From NCBI RefSeq assembly GCF_026966905.1, contig NZ_JAPUBN010000013.1, positions 62,001-126,000 of the forward strand: a DNA stretch of 64,000 bases, given 5' to 3'. Position 1 is the first letter of the stretch; every line of letters starts with the position of its first letter. The DNA comes from Marinomonas phaeophyticola (GTDB lineage Bacteria > Pseudomonadota > Gammaproteobacteria > Pseudomonadales > Marinomonadaceae). A program made the translations under genes and the position numbers. The notes under the pieces were generated by a model. The model was not told the DNA's origin and searched no databases. It saw nothing but the letters and a program-made list of their open reading frames with translations. This document shows, one piece after another, positions 26,628 to 36,739 of the stretch.

Positions 26628-27650
26628 GTGAAAACAATCTTAGTAACTGGAGGGATGGGATTTATTGGAAGTCATGTCTGTGTTTCCCTTCTAGAACAAA
26701 ATCAACAAGTGATCATTGTTGATAATCTTGCTAATTCCAACAAGGAAGTCATAAGCCGTATACAGAAAATAACCGGCAAAGCCCCTTTATTCTACCCGGT
26801 TGATTTGCTGGATGAAGAGGCGTTAAGTGCGGTATTTAAACGGCATAATATCGAAGCGGTGATTCATTTTGCCGCGTTAAAAGCCGTTGGCGAATCGGCA
26901 AGAGTCCCTCTTTCTTACTATCACAATAATGTCACGGGATCTTTGGTGCTCTTCAGAGTAATGGAAAAGTACCAGGTATTTAATTTGGTTTTTAGCTCTT
27001 CTGCAACCGTCTATGGAGAGAAGAATCCCATTCCTTATGTTGAGCATTTCCCTTTAAGCGCAACCAACCCTTACGGACGCACGAAAGTGATGATTGAAGA
27101 AATTCTTCAAGATACATTTAAAGCCGATGCGAGGTGGAATATTTCCTTATTACGTTATTTTAATCCTATTGGAGCACATCCAAGTGGCTTAATTGGCGAA
27201 GACCCTAATGGCATTCCAAATAACCTTATGCCATACATTGCTCAAGTTGCGGTTGGAAAAAGAGACGCGCTAAATGTTTTTGGTGACGATTACCCAACAC
27301 CTGATGGCACAGGCGTAAGGGATTATATTCATGTTGTTGATCTCGCCTTAGGGCACTTGAAAGCCTTGGACAACTTATTTAAAACCGATTTCACCAGTAT
27401 TAGTGCTTATAATCTAGGGGCAGGCAAAGGCTACAGTGTATTAGATGTGGTGCATGCTTTTGAGAAAGTCTCCTCTAAAAAAATTAACTATGTGATGTCA
27501 CCACGTCGTGAAGGCGATATTGCTGAATTTTATGCGGATGCAACCAAAGCGCAGCAAGTACTGGATTGGAAGGTTGAGCGCTCTCTAGAAGATATGTGCC
27601 GAGATACATGGAATTGGCAAAGCAAAAATCCTAATGGATACGGTGCTTAA
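26628..27650 (+). CDS. galE: UDP-glucose 4-epimerase
   Basis: This 340-residue extended SDR has GGMGFIGSHVC (NAD binding), FSSSATVYGEKNPIPY (catalytic Ser/Thr region), the Tyr/Lys pair in NPYGRTK, and a GVRDYIHVVDLALGH segment typical of GalE. It interconverts UDP-glucose and UDP-galactose. The start is GTG. Its position next to glmU and glmS, upstream of a polysaccharide region, suggests supply of UDP-sugars for surface glycans. Confidence 0.92.
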   Translation: MKTILVTGGMGFIGSHVCVSLLEQNQQVIIVDNLANSNKEVISRIQKITGKAPLFYPVDLLDEEALSAVFKRHNIEAVIHFAALKAVGESARVPLSYYHNNVTGSLVLFRVMEKYQVFNLVFSSSATVYGEKNPIPYVEHFPLSATNPYGRTKVMIEEILQDTFKADARWNISLLRYFNPIGAHPSGLIGEDPNGIPNNLMPYIAQVAVGKRDALNVFGDDYPTPDGTGVRDYIHVVDLALGHLKALDNLFKTDFTSISAYNLGAGKGYSVLDVVHAFEKVSSKKINYVMSPRREGDIAEFYADATKAQQVLDWKVERSLEDMCRDTWNWQSKNPNGYGA

Positions 27651-27793
27651 CTCTCTAATCAAACAACCGCCTAATGAATTGTTGTATTTTTTGTCAATTT
27701 TAATATGACAATTCGCCTTGTTCACATTTCCCTCTTGCGTTTTAATGCGTCCTTGTATTTCAATTACTTAAAAATAAGATGATAGGGCGCTCT

Positions 27794-29158
27794 ATGAATC
27801 AAGACATCGTAATTTTAGCTGCGGGCAAAGGAAGTCGGATGAAATCCGCACTGTCTAAAGTATTGCATGCCATTGGTGGGGTCTCTATGGTCCGTCATGT
27901 GTTAACCACCGCATCTCAATTGAATGGGGTTAATTTACACCTTATTGTCGGGCATCAGGGTGAGCAGGTGATTGCAAATTGTCAGGATTTTTCAGCCAAT
28001 ATAGTATGGCAAGAGAATCCACAAGGAACAGGCGATGCCCTACGTCGAGTAGCCAATGATTTATCAAAAAATGGCAGCACATTAACGCTATATGGCGATG
28101 TCCCTCTTATAAAGCAAGCTACGCTGGAAAAGATGCAATCAGCAGCCGATGACAATACCCTTGTCTTGTTGACGACCTTTTTAGATAACCCAAGCGGTTA
28201 TGGTCGTATTGTTCGAAACGCTTTCGATCAAGTTGAGGCCATTGTGGAGCATAAGGACGCTTCTTCAGAGCAGCATCAGATAAAAGAAGTCAACACCGGC
28301 ATTTTATTAGCACCTAATAAACACTTAATTACGTGGTTGGATAAGTTAACCAATAATAATGCCCAAGGAGAATACTATCTCACAGACATTATTGCGATGG
28401 CGTCAAAAGAGGGTCTGAAGGTTGTTACTGTTCACCCAGAAAGCGTAGCAGAAGTTACCGGTGTCAATGACCGTATTCAGTTAAGCTGGTTGGAGCGAGA
28501 GTATCAACAGGAGCAAGCGCGAGCATTAATGGCTCAAGGGTTGACGTTATTGGACCCTGCTCGTTTTGATCTTAGAGGTTCTTTAGTTGTCGGCATAGAC
28601 TGTACGGTAGACATTAATTGTATTATTGAAGGCGATGTCACATTAGGTAATGGTGTTCATATTGGTCCTAATTGTCATTTGAAAAACTGCACCATCGGTG
28701 ATGGCTGTGAAATAAAAGACAACACCCTAATCGAAGACAGTGTACTTGAAAAGGGTTGCGTGGTTGGCCCATTTGCTCGTTTAAGACCAGGAACTCAGCT
28801 TGGCGCACAGGCCAAAATAGGCAACTTTGTTGAAACCAAGAAAGCGCAGATTGGTGCGGGTAGTAAAGTCAGTCATCTTAGCTACATTGGTGATACTGTG
28901 ATGGGTGATGAGGTAAATGTTGGCGCGGGAACGATTACCTGTAACTACGATGGTGTGAATAAATTTCAAACCCATATTGGCGATCGCGTTTTCGTTGGCT
29001 CTAACAGCAGTTTAGTGGCCCCAGTTGCTATTGACGACGGCGCTACGATTGCCGCCGGCTCTACGATTACTAAAGCGGTCGCAAAAGATCAATTGGCCTT
29101 TGCTAGAGCGCGTCAAACAAATAAAAATAACTGGTCTCGACCGGTTAAAAGCTCGTAA
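27794..29158 (+). CDS. glmU: Bifunctional UDP-N-acetylglucosamine pyrophosphorylase / glucosamine-1-phosphate acetyltransferase
   Basis: This protein of about 454 residues has an N-terminal uridyltransferase (LAAGKGSRMKSALSKVLH, then NPQGTGDALRR and YGDVPLI) and a C-terminal left-handed beta-helix acetyltransferase with hexapeptide repeats (GDGCEIKDNT, GPFARLRPG, HLSYIGDT, GAGTITCNYDG). It makes UDP-GlcNAc for peptidoglycan and LPS. An ATG 15 bases earlier is in frame, but the usual GlmU start MNQDIVILAAGKG and an AGGG seven bases upstream favour 27794. It precedes glmS, as is common. Confidence 0.94.
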   Translation: MNQDIVILAAGKGSRMKSALSKVLHAIGGVSMVRHVLTTASQLNGVNLHLIVGHQGEQVIANCQDFSANIVWQENPQGTGDALRRVANDLSKNGSTLTLYGDVPLIKQATLEKMQSAADDNTLVLLTTFLDNPSGYGRIVRNAFDQVEAIVEHKDASSEQHQIKEVNTGILLAPNKHLITWLDKLTNNNAQGEYYLTDIIAMASKEGLKVVTVHPESVAEVTGVNDRIQLSWLEREYQQEQARALMAQGLTLLDPARFDLRGSLVVGIDCTVDINCIIEGDVTLGNGVHIGPNCHLKNCTIGDGCEIKDNTLIEDSVLEKGCVVGPFARLRPGTQLGAQAKIGNFVETKKAQIGAGSKVSHLSYIGDTVMGDEVNVGAGTITCNYDGVNKFQTHIGDRVFVGSNSSLVAPVAIDDGATIAAGSTITKAVAKDQLAFARARQTNKNNWSRPVKSS

Positions 29159-29282
29159 CAGATCAATCTTAAATACGAATAAAATCAAATAAATGTGAGA
29201 GAGCAATCAGTGAGTTGTCTCTCTCCCTGCTGTTTCTTGAATCGCTAATGGTCATTTGAGAAACGCACTATAGGAAATGAAT

Positions 29283-31109
29283 ATGTGTGGAATTGTAGGT
29301 GCGATAGCTCGCCGTAATGTGGCAAAAATTTTATTAGAAGGCTTGAGCCGTCTTGAATACCGAGGATACGATTCCTCAGGAATGGCCATTAATAGCGATA
29401 ATGGGGTCCATGCCCATCGAGCGGTAGGAAAGGTGCAGGCATTAAAAAATAAATGTGAAGATGCGCCTTTAGAGGGGCATATCGGTATAGCGCATACTCG
29501 CTGGGCGACCCATGGAAAACCTACAGAAGTAAATGCTCACCCACATTTTTCAGGTGATGATTTGGCCATCGTCCACAATGGTATTATTGAAAATCATGCT
29601 TTTCTGCGTCGTGAGTTAATTGAAAAGGGCTATGAATTCAAATCTCAAACAGATACGGAAGTAATTGTTCATTTGATATTTGATGAAGTTAAAGCGGGTA
29701 AGAACCTGCTAGAAGCAGTACAGGCAACACTCGTAAGGTTAGAAGGCGCATTTGCTTTAGCGGTGACCTACAATGATGACAACGAACGTTTTATTGCGGC
29801 CCGTAAAGGCAGCCCTTTAGTCGTGGGTGTCGGCATAGAAGAGAACTTTGTTGCGTCTGACCAATTGGCATTATTGCATGTGACGGATCAATTTATCTTT
29901 CTTGAAGAAGGTGATGTCGCTGACGTGAGTCGTGATCAAGTGTTGATTTACGATGATAAAGGGGAACTACAAGATCGACCTATTAGTGTGTTTAATCATC
30001 ACTTAGATTCAACGGATAAAGGTGATTTTCGCCATTACATGCTGAAAGAAATTTATGAGCAACCTAAGGTAATCGCCGCGTGTTTAGACGGGCGGGTCAG
30101 TGAAACCTCCATACTTACAAATTGTTTTGGGGCGGATTCCGATTTCCTAAAAGAGGTGGAAAACATTCATATTGTTGCTTGCGGCACCAGTTATCATGCT
30201 GGCATGGTGGCTAAGTACTGGATTGAAGATTTAGCAGGATTGCCCTGTGCTGTCGAGGTGGCCAGTGAGTACCGCTATCGTAAAGTAGCGGTACCAAAAA
30301 ATACCTTGTTCTTAACCTTGTCTCAATCAGGCGAAACTGCCGATACTCTAGCGGCATTAAAAATGGCAAAAGGTCTAGGTTATTTAACGACTCTCGCGAT
30401 TTGCAATGTACCTTCAAGCTCCTTGGTGCGTGAGTCAGCGCTGACATTATTGACCAATGCGGGTGTGGAAATTGGAGTGGCTTCCACCAAAGCTTTCACA
30501 ACACAACTGACCGCGTTATTAGTGACCAGTGTCGCCATTGCAGTACAACATGGTTTAAGCGCGGCTAGAGAAACGGAATTAGTTCGTAGCTTGCGCAGTT
30601 TACCTGCCTATATTGATATGGCACTGAAGCAAGACAGTGCGATCAAAATGTTAGCCGACCGCTTTGCAAACAAGCAGAATGCCATCTTCTTAGGGCGTGG
30701 CTCCATGTTTCCTATAGCGCTTGAAGGTGCATTAAAACTTAAAGAAATTTCCTATATCCACGCCGAAGCTTATCCAGCAGGAGAACTAAAACACGGCCCA
30801 CTGGCACTGGTTGATGAAGACATGCCAATCATTACCGTCGTGCCTAATAACAGTCTACTGGATAAATTAAAATCCAACCTTCAAGAAGTCAGTGCCCGTG
30901 GTGGGGAATTGTACGTTTTTGCAGATTTAGACACTGAGTTTCATGAAGAAGTGGGGGTTACCTTTACAGAAGTGCCGAAAGTTCCTGATATTCTTGCTCC
31001 TATCGTGCATACAATACCGTTGCAATTATTAGCGTATTATGTGGCGGTTGTGAAAGGAACTGATGTAGATCAACCAAGGAATTTAGCCAAATCAGTGACG
31101 GTGGAATAG
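29283..31109 (+). CDS. glmS: Glutamine-fructose-6-phosphate aminotransferase (isomerizing)
   Basis: This protein of about 608 residues starts MCGIVGA, so Cys2 becomes the N-terminal nucleophile after Met removal. The glutaminase domain (about residues 1-240) has HTRWATHGKP and HNGIIENH. Two SIS isomerase domains follow (ACGTSYHAGM, SQSGETADTL, the C-terminal AYYVAVVKGTDVDQPRNLAKSVTVE). It makes glucosamine 6-phosphate. The ATG at 29277 would add Met-Asn ahead of the Cys; AGGA at 29272-29275 suits 29283. No ribozyme-type glmS leader is evident in the 124 bases from glmU. Confidence 0.95.
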   Translation: MCGIVGAIARRNVAKILLEGLSRLEYRGYDSSGMAINSDNGVHAHRAVGKVQALKNKCEDAPLEGHIGIAHTRWATHGKPTEVNAHPHFSGDDLAIVHNGIIENHAFLRRELIEKGYEFKSQTDTEVIVHLIFDEVKAGKNLLEAVQATLVRLEGAFALAVTYNDDNERFIAARKGSPLVVGVGIEENFVASDQLALLHVTDQFIFLEEGDVADVSRDQVLIYDDKGELQDRPISVFNHHLDSTDKGDFRHYMLKEIYEQPKVIAACLDGRVSETSILTNCFGADSDFLKEVENIHIVACGTSYHAGMVAKYWIEDLAGLPCAVEVASEYRYRKVAVPKNTLFLTLSQSGETADTLAALKMAKGLGYLTTLAICNVPSSSLVRESALTLLTNAGVEIGVASTKAFTTQLTALLVTSVAIAVQHGLSAARETELVRSLRSLPAYIDMALKQDSAIKMLADRFANKQNAIFLGRGSMFPIALEGALKLKEISYIHAEAYPAGELKHGPLALVDEDMPIITVVPNNSLLDKLKSNLQEVSARGGELYVFADLDTEFHEEVGVTFTEVPKVPDILAPIVHTIPLQLLAYYVAVVKGTDVDQPRNLAKSVTVE

Positions 31110-31212
31110 GCGGTAACTAGGTAAAATTGAGAAATGCATACACAGAGCTTAATACATTAAAGTCCCTGCCAAAAGGAGCGGGGACCGTATCAAGCTCTGT
31201 TCATTTCACTCT

Positions 31213-31249
31213 AAAAAAAGGTAAAGCATCGCTTTATGCCATGCTTTAC
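31213..31249 (-). terminator. Rho-independent terminator of the giant adhesin
   Basis: The arms GTAAAGCAT (31221-31229) and ATGCTTTAC (31241-31249) form a 9-base stem. On the minus strand the hairpin is followed by a run of seven T. Confidence 0.75.
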
Positions 31250-31291
31250 TGGTTGGAAGGCAAAAAATGATTATTTTGATAGGGCTAAATC

Positions 31292-34200
31292 TTAAAGGAT
31301 TAACACCCCATCGCCTTTAAAAATCTCTTCTTGATAGCTTTGGACTCCAACAGCACTCACAAAAGTATCACCTCTTGATATATTTCCACTATCTAACCCG
31401 TCCGTCCAATAAGCCAAATCCTCACCTTGAAATGCGGTCCCGAAAATGTCAGTGCTTAACTCACGAACAAAGGTGGCGTTGTCCATCTGCCCCCACTTTT
31501 GTTGGTAACGAACGTCTAACATCAATGCTTCAGCTTGTGCAGCTAGATTAATCGGCTCAGCCTCAGCATTATTTAGATAAATAAGTGTTGGGGCATCACG
31601 AGTCATCAATTGATAAAGAGCGGTGATGGAGTGTAAGTTCTCGATAGCAAGATTAGAACTACTAATATTAACGGTTTGATCTGACAACACTAATTGCTCA
31701 ACATCAATTAAGGTATCACGCTCTTGTGTACCTAAGCGGCTTAGAATCAATCCTTCTATACCAATTAAAAATTGGTAATTTGTATCTGCTCCATACTGTA
31801 CGATAATATCAGTACCATCACCCCCATTAAGGATATCGCTGCCTGAACCGCCAACAAGAATGTCGTTTCCTTCACCACCAAATAAGACATCATTGCCAGT
31901 ATCTGATGACCAACCTGTTTCATCCGTATTAAAATCATCAACCAGTTTTAGCTCATTTTTGCTCGTGATTAAACTTTTTATATGGTTGTCATGTTGAGAT
32001 AATATCAAGAACCCATCGATCCAAGTTCCCTTGTTTGATAGATAATCAACGCCACTTTGAACGTCCTCTTTAGTCACTCGACTTTCTCCCCATATTGATG
32101 ACATCAAACGGGTCATTTTCTCTTCCAATGTTAGGTTAGAGAGCCCTCTATTTTGCTCTAAATAGGCTCGGTAAGCTAAGTTGGCAAGCTGGCTATCGGT
32201 ATAATTAAAGGCTAACAGAGCATTTACTTCCTCAACAGTCGGTAGTTTGTCGAGTGCGGCTTGATAAAGTAGAGAAATTGTTTTTAAAGATGAGATGTCG
32301 CGAGTAAATGCCATACGCATATCGCTTGTCCACTCAGTATTTTGTTCCAATATAAAATCAATATTATCTTGCTCAGCGGTGGCGAGATTATTGGCTTTAA
32401 ATGCCACAAATAATGTATCTTGCTGCGTTAAGTGGAAAGAAAAAGTGCCAGCATCACTCTGTCCTCCTTGAAGAACATCATCCCCAATACCTCCTTCAAG
32501 ATAATCATTTCCTTCACCACCAATGACTCGGTCGTTCCCATCGTCTCCGAACAAACGATCATCCCCACCACGAGAACCAATGAAGTCATCGCCTCCGCCT
32601 CCATGCAGCTCATCGTCTTCCGCACCTAAAACAATAGTGTGGCTACTGCTGTCAGCAAAGACAATGTTTTTTCCATCACCGCCTCCGAGTGTAATAGGGC
32701 CGATAATGATAGCAAATTCAACATCTTGCAAATTAATCATTGTACCCGGTGGTAACGCGCTGGCATCAATTATCAGCGCTTCTTGCACCGCATCAGGGAC
32801 TTCTGATTGACTCTGACTACTGCCGCTAATGAGAATGGCTTCTTCTGGCGCCAACGCAAGAGCGTCACCGACCGTCATCACTAAGGAGTGCACAACAAGC
32901 GTCTTTCCAGGTTCAGCGTTTAACTGCTTAAGAAATGCGTTAGCATTGGCGAGCATTGCATCCTTTGAAGAGTCATTGTTGCTGACTTTAGTGTTGATTA
33001 GAGAAATAAGCTCTTCGATGGCTTTATTGGGCGTCAGAGGAGTGGCTATCCCAGTGGCCGTGATGCCAATATTAATGGGTAGACCTACTGCAAGTTTTGC
33101 TATTGTACGAGTGTTATCAGTAAATAATAACGGAATATCGGCCAGTTCTAGGTGGCCTGTATTATTATCAATACGTGAAGCTACGACAGGAGATATCGTT
33201 GTCGTACTAACGGTTTCCCCTTGAGCATTGGTTGTTTCCTGAATAAGGACTTGGGTTCCATCAATCGTGGTAAAAGGGGATTGAGGCTGTGAGGCTCTAG
33301 TGACAGTAATGGTAAAGGTACCTGTCGCCACTCCGGCCCCATTTTCACCGCCATCGGAGAGAGTGAATTCAAAATTGTCTGTAGAGGCATTGTTACCTTG
33401 ATGTTTATAGATTACACGGTCGTTATCAATGTCATCTTGAGTAAACGTAGATATTGATACTCCTGGGGCGTTAGACAGTTCTAATTGACCATAGGAGGGA
33501 GCCGATGTCACGGTATAATTAAGCTCTGTTCCGCTGTCATCTGGGTCGTATCCATTCAATTTAATCGCTACGCTTCTTCCCTCCACAAGAGTTGACGTAT
33601 TCGTACCATTATTCATCCATACCCAGTTTTGTTGTAGGTTATTGGCGATGACAACATCTAAATCGCCATCATTATCAATATCGCCGATCGCATTACCATT
33701 ACCACTCGATAACCCAATTGACAGACCACTGTCAGTAAACATCCCTTTTCCATTATTCAACCAAAGTGTATCGGGTTGCTCTAATGAGTTAGAAATAAAT
33801 AAATCAAGATCACCATCGCCGTCTATGTCTCCAGCAGAAATAGCACTCTCTTCACCGTTGGTCAGAGTTTGCCCGCTGTCAGTGAAAATTCCTTGACCAT
33901 TGTTAAAATAAATTTGCTCCCCTGTGGCGTTCCTATTGACAAAAACGAGGTCTAAGTCATTGTCGCCATCAAAATCGGCCATGACGAGCCTCCTGCTGTC
34001 ATTACTTCCCAATAATTGTCCGCTGTCACTAAAGACACCATGGCCATCATTGAGCCACAAGCGGTTCTCATTACCTTGTGAGTTCGCGATGACAATGTCT
34101 TGGTCTCCATCTCCGTCTACATCTCCTATTGCAGCATCACTAGAAACACCAGATCCACCGAGAACTTGAGTAGAATCAGTAAACAGTCCTGCCCCATTAT

Positions 34201-36733
34201 TAATGAAAACTCGATTTGGGCCGCTAGTAAGGTCGATCATATCTAGGTCACCGTCCCCATCTAGGTCGCCCAGAAAGACATTTTGGCTATCAGAGGAGGC
34301 TAACATTTGGCTGCTCTCAGTGAAGTTTCCATGGCCATCATTAATGTAAATGTGGTTTGCACCGCCATCACTAGAAGCAACGATATCTTGGTCACCATCA
34401 CCATCTAAATCGCCCACAGCGAGACCATAAGAAACATCATTACCTAGTGTTTGGCCACTGTCGGTGAAATTTCCAATACCGTCATTGAGCCAGATACGGT
34501 TAGGTTGGCTAAAGGAATTGGCCTCTATCATGTCTAAATCACCATCACCGTCTACATCAGCCAAGGTGACATCACGACTTGAAGAAGAGCCTAACCTCTG
34601 ACCGCTATCCATTAGAACAGACAATATCGGTGCATCATTAATTGAATTAATGGTCACACTAACGGTATCACTCTCTTTGGAAAATAGACTGCTGGATGTA
34701 ATGTCGACGAATTGCGAAGAGTAGGAGCTAGCACTCATTGCTTGAAAGGTAAAAGCATCGCTCAGGGTACCATGAAAATCTTTATCGGGCTTAAAGTAAA
34801 TTCGAGTGTCAGCTTGAAGCGCAAAGGCATTGGTTTCACTGATATTCGCTCGAGTCAGTTTGTACCAATAAGAGTTTCCCCCTATAACATCGTCGTAATA
34901 GAGAGAGCCAAATGCCGAAATACCGGTGATAGCAATCCCACCTAAGACATCACCATCTTGATCACTGTAATTATCTAATGAGCCTCCTTGATTGATTAGA
35001 TCTGATATCAAAGTGCTATTTAAGGTAGAGAGGTGATTAGGTGGACCCAAATCTTCTTCTATAGTTGCTAGCGAAGGCGATTTATCGGCTAATTGAGGTG
35101 GACGATCTGATACCAAGACCGCCATTGTTGAATCTGATATGTCGGTTGAATTATCGGCACCTGTTAACCATCCATCGGAAAAAGCCAGATTGTAGACTGT
35201 ACTATCAAGCGATGTGCTGCCTTTTTTATTGAGTAATATGTCGATATCAGTTTTGTCTGTTCCTGTTAATATCACGCTAAAGCGGCTGCTTGAACTAATA
35301 TCGACATCAGCGGTGGTGGTTAAAGTATAGCTGTTCCCCATTTCACCCGTAAACGTAAGCCTAGAGACATCAATATCATTATCAGCCCCAAATTTCTTAA
35401 AAAAATGCGTACCGGTAACCTCGAGCAATCCTGTAATTGGGTTATAGTTGACGGAAGATAAAGTAGGGCCAGTCACATTAGACACGGTAATGACGTTGAC
35501 GGAGTCAGCCACGTTATTCGGTGAGGCGGCCCCCGTCATCCAGTTCTCTGCGGCAATGAGGTTATAGGTCGTCGCGTCCTCTGCAGCGGTGCCATTCTTA
35601 TTTAATAACCCTAGAATGTGCATCTTATCTGTGTCAGAAAGTATGATAGAAGCGGATGTTGATGAACTGATCTCAACACCTGAATTATTCGTTAATTGAT
35701 AAGAATTACCCTGATTACCGGTGAAAGACAGGCGAGTGATGTCGACATCATTCGAGGCGCCTGATTTTTTTAGAAACCCCGTTCCAGTGATAACCAGAGT
35801 ACCCGTTGCCGCATCGAATGTAGATGAGGTTATAGTGGGTGCAGGAACATGGCTTACCGTCACGCTATTGTTATCCGTGTCGGCACTACCAGGGCTGTTG
35901 GCAATAAACCCAGCCGCGCCATCAATATCATAAATTGTTGAGCTCGTTGAACTAGAGCCATCTTTATTGAAAATCTGGTTCAGCCTGTCTTTATCCGTCA
36001 CGCTGAGTATAAGCGTAGCGGCCGTCGCCGAACTAATTTCGACATTGGCCGTGTCTGTTAACGTATAGGTTTCCCCACCTTCACCCGTTAAAGTGATTTT
36101 ACTGGCAATAACATCATCACCCCCTGAACTGGTGAAATCTGTCCCTGTAATGATCAGAGTTCCGCTTGCGGCATCATAAGTGGCTGAGGTTAATGTAGGC
36201 TCTATTGGGATGGGTGTTAATGTAAATGGATATTGCTGTCTCGCGGCGACCGAAAAGATTAAATCTGTTGTCTTCTCTTTATTTGTTGATTCAAATGACC
36301 AACCCCCTCCCAATTCCGCTGACCCTGTTAAATTATTGGAGGCGGTAACACTGGCTCCTGTTAACGCCGCTAGCTGCTGAATAAAGTGTTGCCCAATAGC
36401 CCCTTTTGCCACATTACAACCGTACAGCACGATACCTGCCGTATCACTGAGTGCATTACTCCAATTTTTTAATAAAGACTGGTAGGCATCTAGGTTGCTT
36501 TGATTTAGTGAACCGTTACCAATAACAAGCTCTGCTTCGCTCCCGTGAGAAAGAATGTGTATTTCTTCAAGTTCAGCGTGCTGATTCAATGTTTGGGATA
36601 TTTGCTCAATTCCGTCTTGATCTGGATGAAGAATAACAATTTTTGTTGCATGCTCTACGCCGTTAATAAGAGTCATGTAATCATCAACGTGAGTATCAAC
36701 AAAGAGTATAGAATGTTCTATTGCATGGGGCAT
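31292..36733 (-). CDS. Giant modular repeat adhesin (DUF4347, TIG-like, FG-GAP, RTX, DUF4214-like)
   Basis: This protein of about 1,813 residues is probably secreted by a type I system. In order: a DUF4347 domain (about 1-170, HILSHGSEAE and VLYGCNVAKG); three TIG/IPT-like repeats of about 120 residues (about 180-545, each with TGTxF and DIS-type turns); a further beta domain; seven FG-GAP/VCBS repeats (about 715-1045, each with D-x-DGDGD-type Ca sites such as DVDGDGDLD and a WLNDG tail); a cadherin-like segment; an RTX nonapeptide block (about 1365-1425, GGxGxD repeats); a DUF4214-like stretch; a second RTX block (about 1620-1650); and a C-terminal DUF4214-like end. No Sec signal is seen. 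The ATG at 36739 is only a base or two after GGAGA, so 36733 is the better start. No T1SS genes are adjacent. Confidence 0.85.
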   Translation of the reverse strand: MPHAIEHSILFVDTHVDDYMTLINGVEHATKIVILHPDQDGIEQISQTLNQHAELEEIHILSHGSEAELVIGNGSLNQSNLDAYQSLLKNWSNALSDTAGIVLYGCNVAKGAIGQHFIQQLAALTGASVTASNNLTGSAELGGGWSFESTNKEKTTDLIFSVAARQQYPFTLTPIPIEPTLTSATYDAASGTLIITGTDFTSSGGDDVIASKITLTGEGGETYTLTDTANVEISSATAATLILSVTDKDRLNQIFNKDGSSSTSSTIYDIDGAAGFIANSPGSADTDNNSVTVSHVPAPTITSSTFDAATGTLVITGTGFLKKSGASNDVDITRLSFTGNQGNSYQLTNNSGVEISSSTSASIILSDTDKMHILGLLNKNGTAAEDATTYNLIAAENWMTGAASPNNVADSVNVITVSNVTGPTLSSVNYNPITGLLEVTGTHFFKKFGADNDIDVSRLTFTGEMGNSYTLTTTADVDISSSSRFSVILTGTDKTDIDILLNKKGSTSLDSTVYNLAFSDGWLTGADNSTDISDSTMAVLVSDRPPQLADKSPSLATIEEDLGPPNHLSTLNSTLISDLINQGGSLDNYSDQDGDVLGGIAITGISAFGSLYYDDVIGGNSYWYKLTRANISETNAFALQADTRIYFKPDKDFHGTLSDAFTFQAMSASSYSSQFVDITSSSLFSKESDTVSVTINSINDAPILSVLMDSGQRLGSSSSRDVTLADVDGDGDLDMIEANSFSQPNRIWLNDGIGNFTDSGQTLGNDVSYGLAVGDLDGDGDQDIVASSDGGANHIYINDGHGNFTESSQMLASSDSQNVFLGDLDGDGDLDMIDLTSGPNRVFINNGAGLFTDSTQVLGGSGVSSDAAIGDVDGDGDQDIVIANSQGNENRLWLNDGHGVFSDSGQLLGSNDSRRLVMADFDGDNDLDLVFVNRNATGEQIYFNNGQGIFTDSGQTLTNGEESAISAGDIDGDGDLDLFISNSLEQPDTLWLNNGKGMFTDSGLSIGLSSGNGNAIGDIDNDGDLDVVIANNLQQNWVWMNNGTNTSTLVEGRSVAIKLNGYDPDDSGTELNYTVTSAPSYGQLELSNAPGVSISTFTQDDIDNDRVIYKHQGNNASTDNFEFTLSDGGENGAGVATGTFTITVTRASQPQSPFTTIDGTQVLIQETTNAQGETVSTTTISPVVASRIDNNTGHLELADIPLLFTDNTRTIAKLAVGLPINIGITATGIATPLTPNKAIEELISLINTKVSNNDSSKDAMLANANAFLKQLNAEPGKTLVVHSLVMTVGDALALAPEEAILISGSSQSQSEVPDAVQEALIIDASALPPGTMINLQDVEFAIIIGPITLGGGDGKNIVFADSSSHTIVLGAEDDELHGGGGDDFIGSRGGDDRLFGDDGNDRVIGGEGNDYLEGGIGDDVLQGGQSDAGTFSFHLTQQDTLFVAFKANNLATAEQDNIDFILEQNTEWTSDMRMAFTRDISSLKTISLLYQAALDKLPTVEEVNALLAFNYTDSQLANLAYRAYLEQNRGLSNLTLEEKMTRLMSSIWGESRVTKEDVQSGVDYLSNKGTWIDGFLILSQHDNHIKSLITSKNELKLVDDFNTDETGWSSDTGNDVLFGGEGNDILVGGSGSDILNGGDGTDIIVQYGADTNYQFLIGIEGLILSRLGTQERDTLIDVEQLVLSDQTVNISSSNLAIENLHSITALYQLMTRDAPTLIYLNNAEAEPINLAAQAEALMLDVRYQQKWGQMDNATFVRELSTDIFGTAFQGEDLAYWTDGLDSGNISRGDTFVSAVGVQSYQEEIFKGDGVLIL

Positions 36734-36739
36734 CGTCAT

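Noticed and set aside
29159..29282. Possible glmS ribozyme/riboswitch leader
   Set aside because: The 124-base gap is too short and lacks recognisable glmS-ribozyme core elements; glmS ribozymes are mainly found in Gram-positive bacteria.
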